A DNA stretch of 64,000 nucleotides from positions 1-64,000 of the forward strand of contig NZ_BMQT01000015.1 of the NCBI RefSeq assembly GCF_014648255.1, in the 5' to 3' direction. Shown piece by piece: positions 1 through 8,081 of this stretch (position 1 is the stretch's first letter; every line of letters begins with the position of its first letter). Source of the DNA: Nocardioides albus. GTDB lineage: Bacteria; Actinomycetota; Actinomycetes; Propionibacteriales; Nocardioidaceae. The translations under genes were made by a program, and so were the position numbers. The notes beneath the pieces are model-generated. The model saw nothing but the letters and a program-made list of their open reading frames with translations, searched no databases and was not told where the DNA came from.

Positions 1-199
1 CTGGCAGAACGGCAAGGTCGAGCGCTACAACCGCACCCTGGCCACCGAGTGGGCCTACCACCAGGCCTACCTCACCAACACCGACCGAACAGCAGCGCTT
101 GCACCATGGCTCGAGCGCTACAACACTGTCCGACGCCACAGCGCACTCGGAGGACTCCCGCCGATCAGCCGACTGTCACCAACGTGATGGCCGAGTACA
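1..199 (+). mobile_element. Right end of an IS481-type insertion sequence (cut by window start)
   Basis: The element carries the end of an IS3/IS481-type DDE transposase and appears to finish at GAGTACA (193-199). An IS481 end of the form TGT...ACA is expected from the family. The six bases after it, TCTAGC (200-205), fit the NCTAGN target that Bordetella IS481 prefers. The left end lies outside the window, so terminal repeats cannot be compared. Confidence 0.65.
2..187 (+). CDS. IS481-type transposase, C-terminal fragment
   Basis: Reading from base 2, 61 codons end at TGA 185-187. The visible segment has the NGKVERYNRTL motif, whose Glu is the third residue of the DDE catalytic triad of retroviral-type integrases. 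It continues with the HSALGGLPP segment typical of the end of IS481/IS3 family transposases. The protein would cut and join the ends of the element. The N-terminal helix-turn-helix and the first two catalytic Asp residues are off the window, so it cannot be judged whether the gene is intact. Its stop lies only 13 bases from the stop of the convergent next gene. Confidence 0.8.
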   Translation, partial: WQNGKVERYNRTLATEWAYHQAYLTNTDRTAALAPWLERYNTVRRHSALGGLPPISRLSPT

Positions 200-200
200 T

Positions 201-2834
201 CTAGCCGGCCATGTCGGGGCGCCAACGCAGCACCTCGCGCTGGAAGGCCTCGGCGTCGACCATCGACTTGTCGATCTGGACGGCACCGGCCTCGTCGGTG
301 TTGAACTCGACGACCCACTCATCCGTGGTCGGCTGGCCCTTGATGGTGATGTCGGTGTGGGTGTCGTAGAGGTCGTAGGTGTGGGTCTGCTCGTCCTTGC
401 GGACGTCGAGCACACCCTCCTCGGTGACCGTGACGGTGCTCTCGGTCATGAGCGAGCCGTCCTCGGGCTTGAAGGTGCGGACGGTGAGCTTCTTCGTCCC
501 GATCTTCTCGGCCGCCGCGTCGTCGGGAGGCTGGGTGGGCTCGGGTACGCCGGTGCCGGCCCCGGGGATCTTGGCGTTGGGGAACTTGCCGGACTCGGCG
601 AGCTTGACCGCCGCCATCCAACCGCTGGAGCGCTGCGGCAGCGCGTCGCTCGGAGTGTCGGGCAGGTCCTCGGACGCCCTCATGGCGCCCTGTGTCTTGC
701 CAGGCTGCCGCTCGGGCAGGGTCACCGGAGCGGTGGGCGGACCGGACTTGGGTGGGGACGACTCGATCGGCGCAGGGGCGGTGGCCTCGACAGGCTCGAC
801 CGCCGGTGAAGGCTCGGAGGTCGTGGCCGCCGGGCTCAGGTCGATCGCCGGGGCCGGGTCGACCACGAGCGGCTCGCTGGGAGCGTCCGGGACGGGCAGC
901 TTCGCCTCGGGCGGCGACGGCGTAGCGGCGAGGGTGAGCTCGAGGGCCTGCATCGCACGCTTGTTGGTGCTGCCGCCCTTGACCGCGAGCATGACGGCCT
1001 CGCGCAGGTCGGCGAGCTGCTTGGCGAGCTGGGCGCTGCGACGCTCGGCGATCTGCCGGTCCACGATGGCCTTCTCGACCAGCTGGGTGTTGTGCAGGAT
1101 CGATGCCTCGACGGCCTGACGGTCGATCGCCTTCTGGCCGGCCACCTCCTCGGCCTCGACCCGAAGGCGCACGGCCTCGGCGGCCTGCTCCTGGACGTCG
1201 GCGAGACGGTTCATCATGTCCGTCATCCGGCGCTCGGCCTCTTCCCGCTCACGGGCCTGTCCGGTGACGACCTCGGTCATCGCCTCGTGGGCGGCGCGCA
1301 GCGCGGTCTCCGCCGCGCGACGACCCTCGTTGGCCTCGGTCGCGGCACGCTCGGCGGCGCGCCGGCTCTCCATGGCCTGCACGGCGAGGTCGGCGTGCTC
1401 GGAGGCACGCTGGTCGGCTGCCATCCGGGCCAGGTTGGCGGACTCGGCCGCCTGTTCGGCCTGCGAGGCGAGCTCGGTGAGCTGCCGGTAGCGCTCCTCG
1501 TTCTCGTTGGCCTCGTGGGCGGCGGCGGCAGCGAACTCGGCGTACTGCTTCGCGCTCTTCTCGGCCTCGAGGCGCGCGTCGTTGGCGGCGTCGGCGGCCT
1601 TGAAGGCACGCAGCGCCGCCTCCTCCGCCTCGGTGCGGGCGGCGAGTGCCTCGGCGGCCACGGCGTACTGGTCGGCGGCCGCGGCCTCGGCGGCGGCCCG
1701 CGTCATCGCGTGGTCCTCGGCGTTGGCGTCGGCGGACTTGCGCTCCTCGAAGGCCTCCTTGGCCGCTTCCTCGGCCTCGGCGCGAGCGGTCGCAGCGGCC
1801 TCGGCTGCGGCGTAGGCAGCCTTGGCTGCAGCCTCGGCCTCCTCGCGAGCCTGCTCCGCCTGCTCGGCCTGGGTCGCCATCGCGGCCGCGGCTTCCTCGG
1901 CCACCATCCGCGCGGCAGCGGACTGCTCGGCCTCGGCCGCGCGGTCGTTGGCGGCCTGCTCGGCTGCCTGGCGCGCGGTGAACGCAGCCAGCGCCTCGTC
2001 GGCTCGGCCGGCGGCGGCCGCGTCGGCCTCCTCGCGCATCCGCGCGAGCTCCTCGGAACGGGTGTCGGCCTCGGTGCGGGCGGTGTAGGCGGCCTCGGCC
2101 GCGGCCTCTGCCTCGCTGCGGGCCTGGTGAGCGGCACGGGCCTCGTCGGCGGCCTTGCGGGCGGCCTTCTCGGCAGCGGCGAGGGCGTCGCGAAGCTCGT
2201 CCATCTCCTCGAGACGGTCCTCGGCGGCCGCCTCGGCGACGCTGCGTGCGGCGTAGGCGGCCTGAGCCAGCTCGGCGTGCTCGGCGGCCTTGGTGTTGGC
2301 CTCGGCGGCTGCGGCCGCAGTAGCGGTGGCCTCCTCGGCCGTGATGCGGGCGGCCTCCTCGGCCTCGGTGCGGGCGCGGGCCTGCTCCTCAGCGACACGA
2401 GACGCCTCGAGAAGACGACGTTCGGCCTCTTCCAGCTCCTTGCCCCTCGCCACTGCGGCCTCTTCGGCCTCGACGCGCTCCTTGGTGCGGGCGTCGGCGA
2501 GCTTCTCCGCCTCGACCCGGGCGCGGGCGTACTCCTCCGCGGCCTTCTCGGCGGCCTCGCGTGCCTGGTGGGCGTCGGCCGCGAGCTCCGCATGGAGCTT
2601 GGCGGTCTCGTCGGCCTGTGCGCGGGCGGTGGCGTGCTTGGCAGCGGACTCCTCGGCCACCAGCCGCTCGGCCGCCTGCTCGGCGGCCGCCTGCTCGGCG
2701 GAGATGCGGAGCGACTCGGCTGCGGCAGCGGCGCGGGCCAGCTCCGCAGCACGCGCCGTCAGGTCCTCGTCGTCACCCGGCTGGGTGGCCGAATCACGGC
2801 TCCACCACTTGCCACTGGGGGTCTGCGTGCTCAC
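201..2834 (-). CDS. Large alanine/glutamate-rich coiled-coil protein, function unknown
   Basis: The gene encodes 877 residues. From about residue 20 to 650 it is a nearly continuous Ala/Glu/Arg heptad-like sequence without Pro, as expected of a long coiled coil. A Pro-rich linker of about 100 residues follows (roughly 660-770). The last ~100 residues are of mixed composition and look like a small beta-rich domain. There is no signal peptide or membrane segment, so a cytoplasmic scaffold or filament-like role is possible, but this is inference. I do not recognise a family. The 3' end abuts the IS481-type element: its TAG stop (201-203) is part of the CTAG of the presumed insertion site. Because the repetitive sequence is open in several frames, long antisense frames over it are spurious. 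Confidence 0.8.
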   Translation of the reverse strand: MSTQTPSGKWWSRDSATQPGDDEDLTARAAELARAAAAAESLRISAEQAAAEQAAERLVAEESAAKHATARAQADETAKLHAELAADAHQAREAAEKAAEEYARARVEAEKLADARTKERVEAEEAAVARGKELEEAERRLLEASRVAEEQARARTEAEEAARITAEEATATAAAAAEANTKAAEHAELAQAAYAARSVAEAAAEDRLEEMDELRDALAAAEKAARKAADEARAAHQARSEAEAAAEAAYTARTEADTRSEELARMREEADAAAAGRADEALAAFTARQAAEQAANDRAAEAEQSAAARMVAEEAAAAMATQAEQAEQAREEAEAAAKAAYAAAEAAATARAEAEEAAKEAFEERKSADANAEDHAMTRAAAEAAAADQYAVAAEALAARTEAEEAALRAFKAADAANDARLEAEKSAKQYAEFAAAAAHEANENEERYRQLTELASQAEQAAESANLARMAADQRASEHADLAVQAMESRRAAERAATEANEGRRAAETALRAAHEAMTEVVTGQAREREEAERRMTDMMNRLADVQEQAAEAVRLRVEAEEVAGQKAIDRQAVEASILHNTQLVEKAIVDRQIAERRSAQLAKQLADLREAVMLAVKGGSTNKRAMQALELTLAATPSPPEAKLPVPDAPSEPLVVDPAPAIDLSPAATTSEPSPAVEPVEATAPAPIESSPPKSGPPTAPVTLPERQPGKTQGAMRASEDLPDTPSDALPQRSSGWMAAVKLAESGKFPNAKIPGAGTGVPEPTQPPDDAAAEKIGTKKLTVRTFKPEDGSLMTESTVTVTEEGVLDVRKDEQTHTYDLYDTHTDITIKGQPTTDEWVVEFNTDEAGAVQIDKSMVDAEAFQREVLRWRPDMAG

Positions 2835-2937
2835 GAGGGTGAATGCTAACGGCGATCCAAGCGGTGTGTGGAGTCTCCGAGAGGATTAACTCCGCTGCTA
2901 CCTGGAACTACATCCGTGTGATTCTCACGGTGCCGAC

Positions 2938-3297
2938 TCAGTAGACGATCGCCTGCACGCCGTCGCGCAGGATCTCCTCGGCGAACACGAACGCGCCCTT
3001 GATGAAGACGCCGTCGATCAGGTCGTCCTCGGCGAGGTCGCGGCGGGAGGCACACTGGCTGCACACCGTGATCTGACCGCTCTCCATGACCAGCCCGATG
3101 AGCTCCTGGAGAGGCGCGGCGTTCTCGAGCTTGAACTCCTCCGCACGCCCGGGCACCGCGAACCACGTCGCTTCACCGGTGAGCCACAGCGACACCTTGG
3201 CACCCGCTGTCGCGGCCGCCGAGGCGACCGTGAAGGCCTGGTTCGTACGCTCGGGCGCCTCCGCGCCGACGGTCACCTTCACCACGAGTTCTTGCAT
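2938..3297 (-). CDS. DsrE-like family protein
   Basis: A 119-residue protein starting at ATG 3297 (MQELVVKVTVG). It has the Rossmann-like pattern of the DsrE/DsrF family: a first strand VVKVTVGAEAP, a helix that handles a series of Ala residues, and a VCSQCASRR segment with two Cys near residue 80. Members act in sulfur relay or persulfide transfer, but many actinobacterial homologues have no assigned role. The open frame extends upstream of this ATG, but that part is antisense to the nitrobindin-like gene and is not used. It is divergent from the nitrobindin-like gene with 60 bases between starts. Confidence 0.7.
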   Translation of the reverse strand: MQELVVKVTVGAEAPERTNQAFTVASAAATAGAKVSLWLTGEATWFAVPGRAEEFKLENAAPLQELIGLVMESGQITVCSQCASRRDLAEDDLIDGVFIKGAFVFAEEILRDGVQAIVY

Positions 3298-3357
3298 GCT
3301 GTGCACATTAGCGCTTGCGTTTCGGGTCGCGGGCCGCGTACGGCCTAAACTCGGGGT

Positions 3358-3861
3358 GTGGCTTTCGAACTTCCGGAGAACCTTCACCCCGATGCCGGTC
3401 CCTGCGCCTGGATGCTCGGCACCTGGCAGGGCAACGGGCACGGTGACTATCCGACGATCGACAAGTTCGAGTTCGGGCAGGAGCTGATCTTCACCCACGA
3501 CGGGCGACCGTTCTTCCACTACTTCGCGCGCTCGTGGATCATCGACCCCGAGACGGGGGAGAAGGTGCGCGACGCGGCGCTGGAGACCGGTTTCCTCCGC
3601 TTCCGTCCCGGAGGGGACGTCGAGTGGGTGATGACGCACAGCACCGGCATCGTCGAGGTCTGGTACGGCAAGGCCGAGGGTGCCAAGCTCGATGTCACCA
3701 CCGACGCGGTCGGCCGCACCGAGACCGCGAAGGAATACACCGCGGGCAAGCGCCTCTACGGCAACGTCGAGGGCGACCTGCTCTACGCCTTCGACATGGC
3801 GGCGATGGGCCAGGCCCTGCAGCCGCACCTGTGGGCGCGGCTCAAGCGCGTCAACAAGTAG
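3358..3861 (+). CDS. Nitrobindin-like heme-binding beta-barrel protein (FABP-like, DUF1794)
   Basis: A 167-residue protein with a GTG start at 3358. It carries the signature GTWQGNG (residues 21-27, GxWxGxG) of the nitrobindin/FABP-like family. A His at about residue 157, in QPHLWARL, fits the proximal heme ligand. Family members such as M. tuberculosis Rv0813c form a ten-stranded barrel that binds ferric heme and may sense or isomerise nitrogen/oxygen species. Only five bases separate it from the Fur-family gene, so the two are likely co-transcribed. Confidence 0.85.
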   Translation: MAFELPENLHPDAGPCAWMLGTWQGNGHGDYPTIDKFEFGQELIFTHDGRPFFHYFARSWIIDPETGEKVRDAALETGFLRFRPGGDVEWVMTHSTGIVEVWYGKAEGAKLDVTTDAVGRTETAKEYTAGKRLYGNVEGDLLYAFDMAAMGQALQPHLWARLKRVNK

Positions 3862-3866
3862 TCGCG

Positions 3867-4298
3867 ATGACCGAAGCGGCTGAGGACTGGCGGGAGGCCC
3901 TTCGCGCGAAGGGCTATCGCCTCACGCCCCAGCGCGAGCTGGTACTCGGTGCCGTCGAGCAGCTGCGGCACGCCACCCCTGAGGAGGTGCTCGCGGTCGT
4001 ACGCGAGTCGTCCTCGGCGATCAACCTCTCCACCGTCTACCGCAACCTCGAGGTGCTCGAGGAGCTCGGCCTGGTGCGCCATGCCCATCTGGGCGAGCGG
4101 GCCTCGACGTACCACTCGGTCTCCGGTCGTCCGCATTTTCATGCGGTGTGCAGGAAGTGTCAGAAGGTCACCAGTGTTGACCCCTCTGTGGCCGACGGTA
4201 TCTGCGAGCGGCTGCGTGAGGAGTACGCCTTCGAGGCAGATGTCGCTCATCTGACCGTCTTCGGAGCGTGTGTCGACTGTTCTTCTGAGGAGCCCTGA
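3867..4298 (+). CDS. Fur-family metal-responsive transcriptional regulator
   Basis: The 143-residue protein has an N-terminal winged helix (RLTPQRELVL, then NLSTVYRNLEVLEELGLV at residues 53-70). The C-terminal dimerisation domain has HFH at 90-92 and two structural zinc pairs, C95/C98 and C135/C138. Fur proteins (Fur, Zur, PerR, Nur) bind DNA when loaded with their metal. The sequence alone does not decide which metal, although the short HFH instead of a long His run is common in Zur/FurB-like members. ATG 3867 was chosen because the longer frame upstream overlaps the nitrobindin-like gene. Its TGA overlaps the ATG of ygfZ by one base, which indicates translational coupling. Confidence 0.85.
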   Translation: MTEAAEDWREALRAKGYRLTPQRELVLGAVEQLRHATPEEVLAVVRESSSAINLSTVYRNLEVLEELGLVRHAHLGERASTYHSVSGRPHFHAVCRKCQKVTSVDPSVADGICERLREEYAFEADVAHLTVFGACVDCSSEEP

Positions 4299-5257
4299 TG
4301 ACAACCCCCAGCCCGCTGCTGTCTCTGTCCGGTGCCGTCGCCGGCGATGGTGCCGATGCACCCGTCGCCGCCCACTACGGCTCGTTCAACCTGGAGCAGC
4401 GGACCTTGGCCTCCGGCGAAGGATTCGTCGACCTCTCTCACCGTGACGTGGTCCGGATCGCCGGGCCCGACCGGCTCACCTGGCTGCACTCGCTGACCTC
4501 GCAGGCTTTCGAGGGGCTTGCTCCCGGTGTCTGGACCTCGGCCCTGGTCCTCTCGCCGCAGGGCCATGTCGAGCACTTCTTCTCCGGTGTCGACGACGGC
4601 ACCGCGTTCTTGGCGTGGACCGAGCCGGGTGCCGGTGAGGCGCTGGCGGGCTATCTCGAGCGGATGAAGTTCTGGTCGGATGTCACCGTCTCGCTGGAGC
4701 CGTCACAGGCGGTGGTCTGGCGGGGAGGTGGCTACTCGTTCGTCCCGCGCGAGTCCCTGGAGACGTACGCCGCTGCCGCAGGCCCTGCCTGCGGGTTCTG
4801 GGCCTTCGAGGCCCTCCGGATCGAGCGCGGCGAGCCGCGGTTCGGCGTGGACACCGATGCCCGCACGATCCCCAACGAGGTCGGCTGGGTGCCGGGCGCG
4901 GCGGACGTGGTCGGCCCGGACTACGCGGTCCATCTCGACAAGGGCTGCTACCGCGGCCAGGAGACGGTCGCCCGTGTCCACACCCTCGGCCGCCCGCCGC
5001 GTCGTCTCGTGCTGCTCCATCTCGACGGCTCGGAGAACCGCCTCCCGGCTGCCGGCTCGGAGCTGGTCTTCGGGGAGAAGACGGTGGGCTTCGTCGGTTC
5101 GTCGGCTCGTCACCACGAGCTCGGGCCGATCGCGTTGGGGCTGGTCAAGCGCAACGTACCGGTGGATGCGCAGCTCGTCGTCGACGGGATGCCGGTCTCG
5201 CAGGAGGTCCTCGTCGACCCCGAGATCGGCCTCCACATCCGTCCGCTTCGGTCCTGA
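4298..5257 (+). CDS. ygfZ: YgfZ/GcvT-like folate-binding protein
   Basis: The 319-residue protein has the GcvT-like fold and the diagnostic KGCYRGQE motif (residues 215-222), whose Cys is the conserved YgfZ cysteine. In E. coli, YgfZ binds tetrahydrofolate and supports maintenance of some Fe-S enzymes such as MiaB. The N-terminal segment FVDLSHRDVVRIAGPDRLTWLHSLTSQ is the usual GcvT-like start. The gene starts on the last base of the fur-family stop codon. It is the last gene before the toxin island. Confidence 0.88.
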   Translation: MTTPSPLLSLSGAVAGDGADAPVAAHYGSFNLEQRTLASGEGFVDLSHRDVVRIAGPDRLTWLHSLTSQAFEGLAPGVWTSALVLSPQGHVEHFFSGVDDGTAFLAWTEPGAGEALAGYLERMKFWSDVTVSLEPSQAVVWRGGGYSFVPRESLETYAAAAGPACGFWAFEALRIERGEPRFGVDTDARTIPNEVGWVPGAADVVGPDYAVHLDKGCYRGQETVARVHTLGRPPRRLVLLHLDGSENRLPAAGSELVFGEKTVGFVGSSARHHELGPIALGLVKRNVPVDAQLVVDGMPVSQEVLVDPEIGLHIRPLRS

Positions 5258-5297
5258 CCCACTGGTCAATCAGGGCTGGCTGGGGCAGGCTTCACCC

Positions 5298-5639
5298 ATG
5301 GGCGAGATTCGGATCGTCATCGGGCAACAGACCCAGGCTGCCAAGCTTGTTGAGGCGCGTATCAAGGAGCTGCAGGGGATCCTCACGGGTCTCGGCGGGA
5401 AGCTGGACGAGGCGACCGAGACCTTCAAGGGCAGCGCCGCGCAGGGGTTCGGCGAAGCCATCACCGAATGGTTCGAGAACACCGCGAAGCTCGGCGAGCA
5501 GATGGCGGAGTACGCCGGCGGTCTCTACGCCATCGACCTCATTCACCAGGGCAACGACGAAGGCACCGCTGCCGGCGGGCGTTCGCTCGAGGACATGTTG
5601 TCGTCGCAGGCGCTGGCCAAGCTGGACGGGCGGTCGTGA
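5298..5639 (+). CDS. WXG100-like small ESX protein
   Basis: A 113-residue protein from ATG 5298 (MGEIRIVIGQQ). It is predicted to be two helices. The turn region AAQGFGEAITEWFENT lacks a canonical WXG but has the right position and the downstream TEW, and the length fits WXG100 proteins. Such proteins form antiparallel four-helix dimers and are exported by, or guide cargo to, type VII (ESX) secretion. It overlaps the next gene by one base (TGATG), the layout of an EsxA/EsxB-type pair. No ESX core gene (EccC, EccD) is in the window. Confidence 0.6.
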   Translation: MGEIRIVIGQQTQAAKLVEARIKELQGILTGLGGKLDEATETFKGSAAQGFGEAITEWFENTAKLGEQMAEYAGGLYAIDLIHQGNDEGTAAGGRSLEDMLSSQALAKLDGRS

Positions 5640-5947
5640 TGGGCGCCGAAGTCACGCTGGAAGCCGATGAGCAGGCGCTGCTCGAGCTGTCCACGATGCT
5701 GGAGGGCACCGCCGCGGAGCTGCGTACCTTCTTCGACCGGATCGCCGAGGACGTCACTGCTCTCATCGCCGGCTGGCAGACGACCGGCGAGGACCAGTCC
5801 CGCCAGGCGCACGACCAGGCCCAGTCTGCCTTGGTCGCCGCCGGCGGGCGCTCCGCGGATGCCCTGGACAAGATCGCTCAAGCCGTCGCGTCCTACGCCG
5901 AGAAGGTCCACGACACCGAGGTGCGTAACGTCGCCGCGATCGGCTGA
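5639..5947 (+). CDS. WXG100-like small ESX protein, partner of the preceding gene
   Basis: A 102-residue, two-helix protein (MGAEVTLEADEQ) with a WQTTGED turn near residue 44, in place of the classical WXG. ATG 5639 overlaps the stop of the previous gene. The paired layout suggests a heterodimer exported through ESX. It runs convergently toward the toxin genes and is separated from them by a perfect 22-bp palindrome. Confidence 0.6.
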   Translation: MGAEVTLEADEQALLELSTMLEGTAAELRTFFDRIAEDVTALIAGWQTTGEDQSRQAHDQAQSALVAAGGRSADALDKIAQAVASYAEKVHDTEVRNVAAIG

Positions 5948-5977
5948 GGGTGCTGGGTTCTGATGGGTTTCTCCCCG

Positions 5978-5999
5978 GGTGAACGAACGTTCGTTCACC
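5978..5999. promoter_or_regulatory. Perfect 22-bp palindrome between convergent genes
   Basis: Two arms, GGTGAACGAAC and GTTCGTTCACC, join without a spacer. The sequence resembles TetR-type operators (GAACGAACGTTCGTTC core) more than an intrinsic terminator, because there is no loop and no T tract. The convergent setting (gene ends at 5947 and 6050) would suit a terminator, so the role is open. Confidence 0.5.
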
Positions 6000-6049
6000 G
6001 CGCGGGTACCACCTCTTTTCCGAGGGACGCTGTCACAGGCTGAGCCCGT

Positions 6050-7126
6050 TCAATCGATGTCGCCGATGAACTTGCCGGGCGAGGTGATTGGGACCTGGGC
6101 TCCTGCTCGTCCGCTGGCGACGGCGTTGCGCGCACGGGCCTTGAAGTCGGCCATGTCGATGTCAGGGTTCTCGGTGGGGAGTTTGGCCTGGTGGACCAGG
6201 ATCACGGGATAGCCGTCGACGTCGATGGTTCCGACGATGCCGAATGCAGTGCCGGGGAGGAACAGCACCTCGAACTCTTTGGGGTGGCGGGAGACGGATT
6301 CGATCCCGCGTCCTTCGGTTCCCATGACGGCGTAGACGCCGGGCGTCGTGAAGTTTTCCGTGGCGACGCGGGAGTCGCGGGAGGTCGCCACCAGCCCGCG
6401 GGCCACGGCAGTGTTGGCGGTCTTGCCGAACTCGGCGGCGGCGCTCATGCCGCGAAAGCTGATTCCCGACCAACCCGGGAACGACTGAAGCTCCTTGAGG
6501 AGGGACTTCGCGCGCTCCGCCGCCGCGTCCTCGTCTGGCGTCCGACCTGAGAGAGCAGGGGCTTCGTCGTTCTCCGCGTCCCAGCGGCGTTGGACATCGG
6601 TACGCCATCGCTCTGCCAGGTCTTTTGGTGCGCGAAACAAATGGAGTCTGCCTCGGCCAGTCCGATACGGGTTGAGGCGCTGGGAGGGGATCCAGGTCTT
6701 CTCCTGCAGACTCCAATGTTCGTCTTGTGGATATCCATCGGTGACAGTCGCACGTAGAACAACTGGCCCGAAATCCAAGGGCGGATCGCGCTCCTCTAGG
6801 TAGTAGTAGGTGCCGTCGGGAAGGTCATGCCGCCTCGTGCCAGCGATATCCTCCGGGCCTGCCGGGCCGAAGGTGTTGGCCGCCTCGAGTTTCATCCGCG
6901 CGTACGCAGCATCGGTCGGCTCCGTCGATGGCGAGTAGGCGACGACTAGACCATTCCGCACCATATGGAGTCGGTTCGTACGCCGCCCGCCGCCTGGGCT
7001 GAAGACCCATGCGTCCTTGTGCCTGCTGATGCTCCACGCATCGAGGGTCGATGCCGACGTGTCGCGCCCACGCGCTTCGAACCAGCTGTTCAGAACTGCG
7101 AGTGCGTCAGCACCGTCGGTCGTCAC
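6050..7126 (-). CDS. ART-like polymorphic toxin-module protein, paralogue 2
   Basis: A 358-residue protein. GTG 7126 is chosen because GGAGGAG lies 8 bases upstream (7135-7141); an ATG at 7157-7159 would lengthen it by 11 residues. Residues ~1-185 form an unrecognised N-terminal domain (Trp-rich, DAWSISRHKDAWVF). Residues ~200-330 resemble an ADP-ribosyltransferase: Arg in SFRGM (R225), TSRD at ~248-251 near the usual STS position, and an ExE (E284-F-E286) followed by VLFLPGTAF. It ends in PGKFIGDID, as does the neighbouring paralogue. No signal peptide is seen. Whether it is a toxin, a catalytic partner or an inactive decoy cannot be read from the sequence. It is the last gene of the minus-strand cassette, 56 bases after the previous stop. 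Confidence 0.65.
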   Translation of the reverse strand: MTTDGADALAVLNSWFEARGRDTSASTLDAWSISRHKDAWVFSPGGGRRTNRLHMVRNGLVVAYSPSTEPTDAAYARMKLEAANTFGPAGPEDIAGTRRHDLPDGTYYYLEERDPPLDFGPVVLRATVTDGYPQDEHWSLQEKTWIPSQRLNPYRTGRGRLHLFRAPKDLAERWRTDVQRRWDAENDEAPALSGRTPDEDAAAERAKSLLKELQSFPGWSGISFRGMSAAAEFGKTANTAVARGLVATSRDSRVATENFTTPGVYAVMGTEGRGIESVSRHPKEFEVLFLPGTAFGIVGTIDVDGYPVILVHQAKLPTENPDIDMADFKARARNAVASGRAGAQVPITSPGKFIGDID

Positions 7127-7182
7127 GAGTACGGCTCCTCCTGGGTTGCATCTGGTCATGTACGCGAAGCGGCGAGCCCAAG

Positions 7183-8079
7183 TCAGTCGATGTCGCCGAT
7201 GAACTTTCCGGGGGTGTAGATCCGGTAGGTGCCTTTGACCTTCTTGGTCTCGTGTTCGTGGAGGGCGGCGACGCGGTTGCGGATGTTGTCCCAGTCGACC
7301 TCGGCGCGGTCGGCAGGATCGATGGTGGTCTGGTTGACCAAGCGGATCGGGAACCCGTCGACTTCGTAGTCACCGATGAACTGGAAGAACGTGCCGGGCA
7401 GGAACACGATCTCCTGTTCGTCCTTGATCGCGATGCTCTCGATCGCCCGCCCATCGGGGCCGACGATCGCGTACGCCCCGGTGCAGGTGAAGTTCTCCGT
7501 GGCCATCCGCAGATTGCGCGACGCCGGTACCAGCCCCCTCGCCACGGCGCTACGTGTGCCCACCCCGAATTGCGACTCTCGGGTGAATCCTCGGAAGCTC
7601 ACACCCCACCAGGCTGGCACGCGGCGGAGTTCCTGGATGAGCTTCCGTGCTCGTTCGGCCATTGGGTCGACCGGAGGTTGCTTGCTGCGCGGCCGCGGGG
7701 GCGGCGGAGGAGGGCCAGGATCTACCTGCATGCGCGCGGGAGGTGGCGTGAGGCTCATGAAGTCATCTGACGGCGCCTCCGACATGTCGATGTCGATGGT
7801 CGTGTTGACCGGCGTCATCCTCCGGATCTTATCCAGTGCGGCTACATGGATGTCTTGCGTGATCTCGCCGGTTCTCTTGTCGATGAAAAGAACGGTGTTG
7901 TCCATCCGTGCGTATGGCCCAACGCCGTCGATGAAGTATTCCCGCGCGCCGTATACGGGCATGTAGTGTTCATCGTCTTCGAAGCCTTCGGGAGATACAT
8001 AGAGGGTCCCGGACATGGCTGGCGGATAGTGTTCCAGGTATCGACGCGCTATCCAGCGTGCTTCGTCGAAGGTTATCAT
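7183..8079 (-). CDS. Imm35/YrhB-like domain fused to an ART-like domain
   Basis: A 298-residue protein. ATG 8079 has AGGAG at an ideal 9-base distance; ATG 8085, overlapping the toxin stop as ATGA, is only 3 bases from it. Residues 1-~92 (MITFDEARWIARRYLE ... FIDKRTGEI ... RRMTPV) resemble the YrhB/Imm35 immunity-type domain. A Pro-rich hinge with six prolines (123-128) follows. Residues ~140-255 form the ART-like domain: R163 in SFRGF, PASR at 185-188, ExE as E221-Q-E223, then IVFLPGTFF. The C-terminus PGKFIGDID is shared with the neighbouring paralogue. An immunity-type domain joined to an ART fold in one chain is unusual; it may neutralise the upstream toxin or be a second effector. Family assignment rests on pattern only. 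Confidence 0.62.
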   Translation of the reverse strand: MITFDEARWIARRYLEHYPPAMSGTLYVSPEGFEDDEHYMPVYGAREYFIDGVGPYARMDNTVLFIDKRTGEITQDIHVAALDKIRRMTPVNTTIDIDMSEAPSDDFMSLTPPPARMQVDPGPPPPPPRPRSKQPPVDPMAERARKLIQELRRVPAWWGVSFRGFTRESQFGVGTRSAVARGLVPASRNLRMATENFTCTGAYAIVGPDGRAIESIAIKDEQEIVFLPGTFFQFIGDYEVDGFPIRLVNQTTIDPADRAEVDWDNIRNRVAALHEHETKKVKGTYRIYTPGKFIGDID

Positions 8080-8081
8080 TG

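Noticed and set aside
1092..2849. Long plus-strand Gly/Leu-rich open frame opposite the coiled-coil gene
   Set aside because: It is antisense to a repetitive Ala/Glu codon pattern, has low-complexity composition and no ribosome binding site.
2938..3828. Longer 296-codon start for the DsrE-like gene
   Set aside because: The additional part is antisense to the nitrobindin-like gene; ATG 3297 gives the normal family length.
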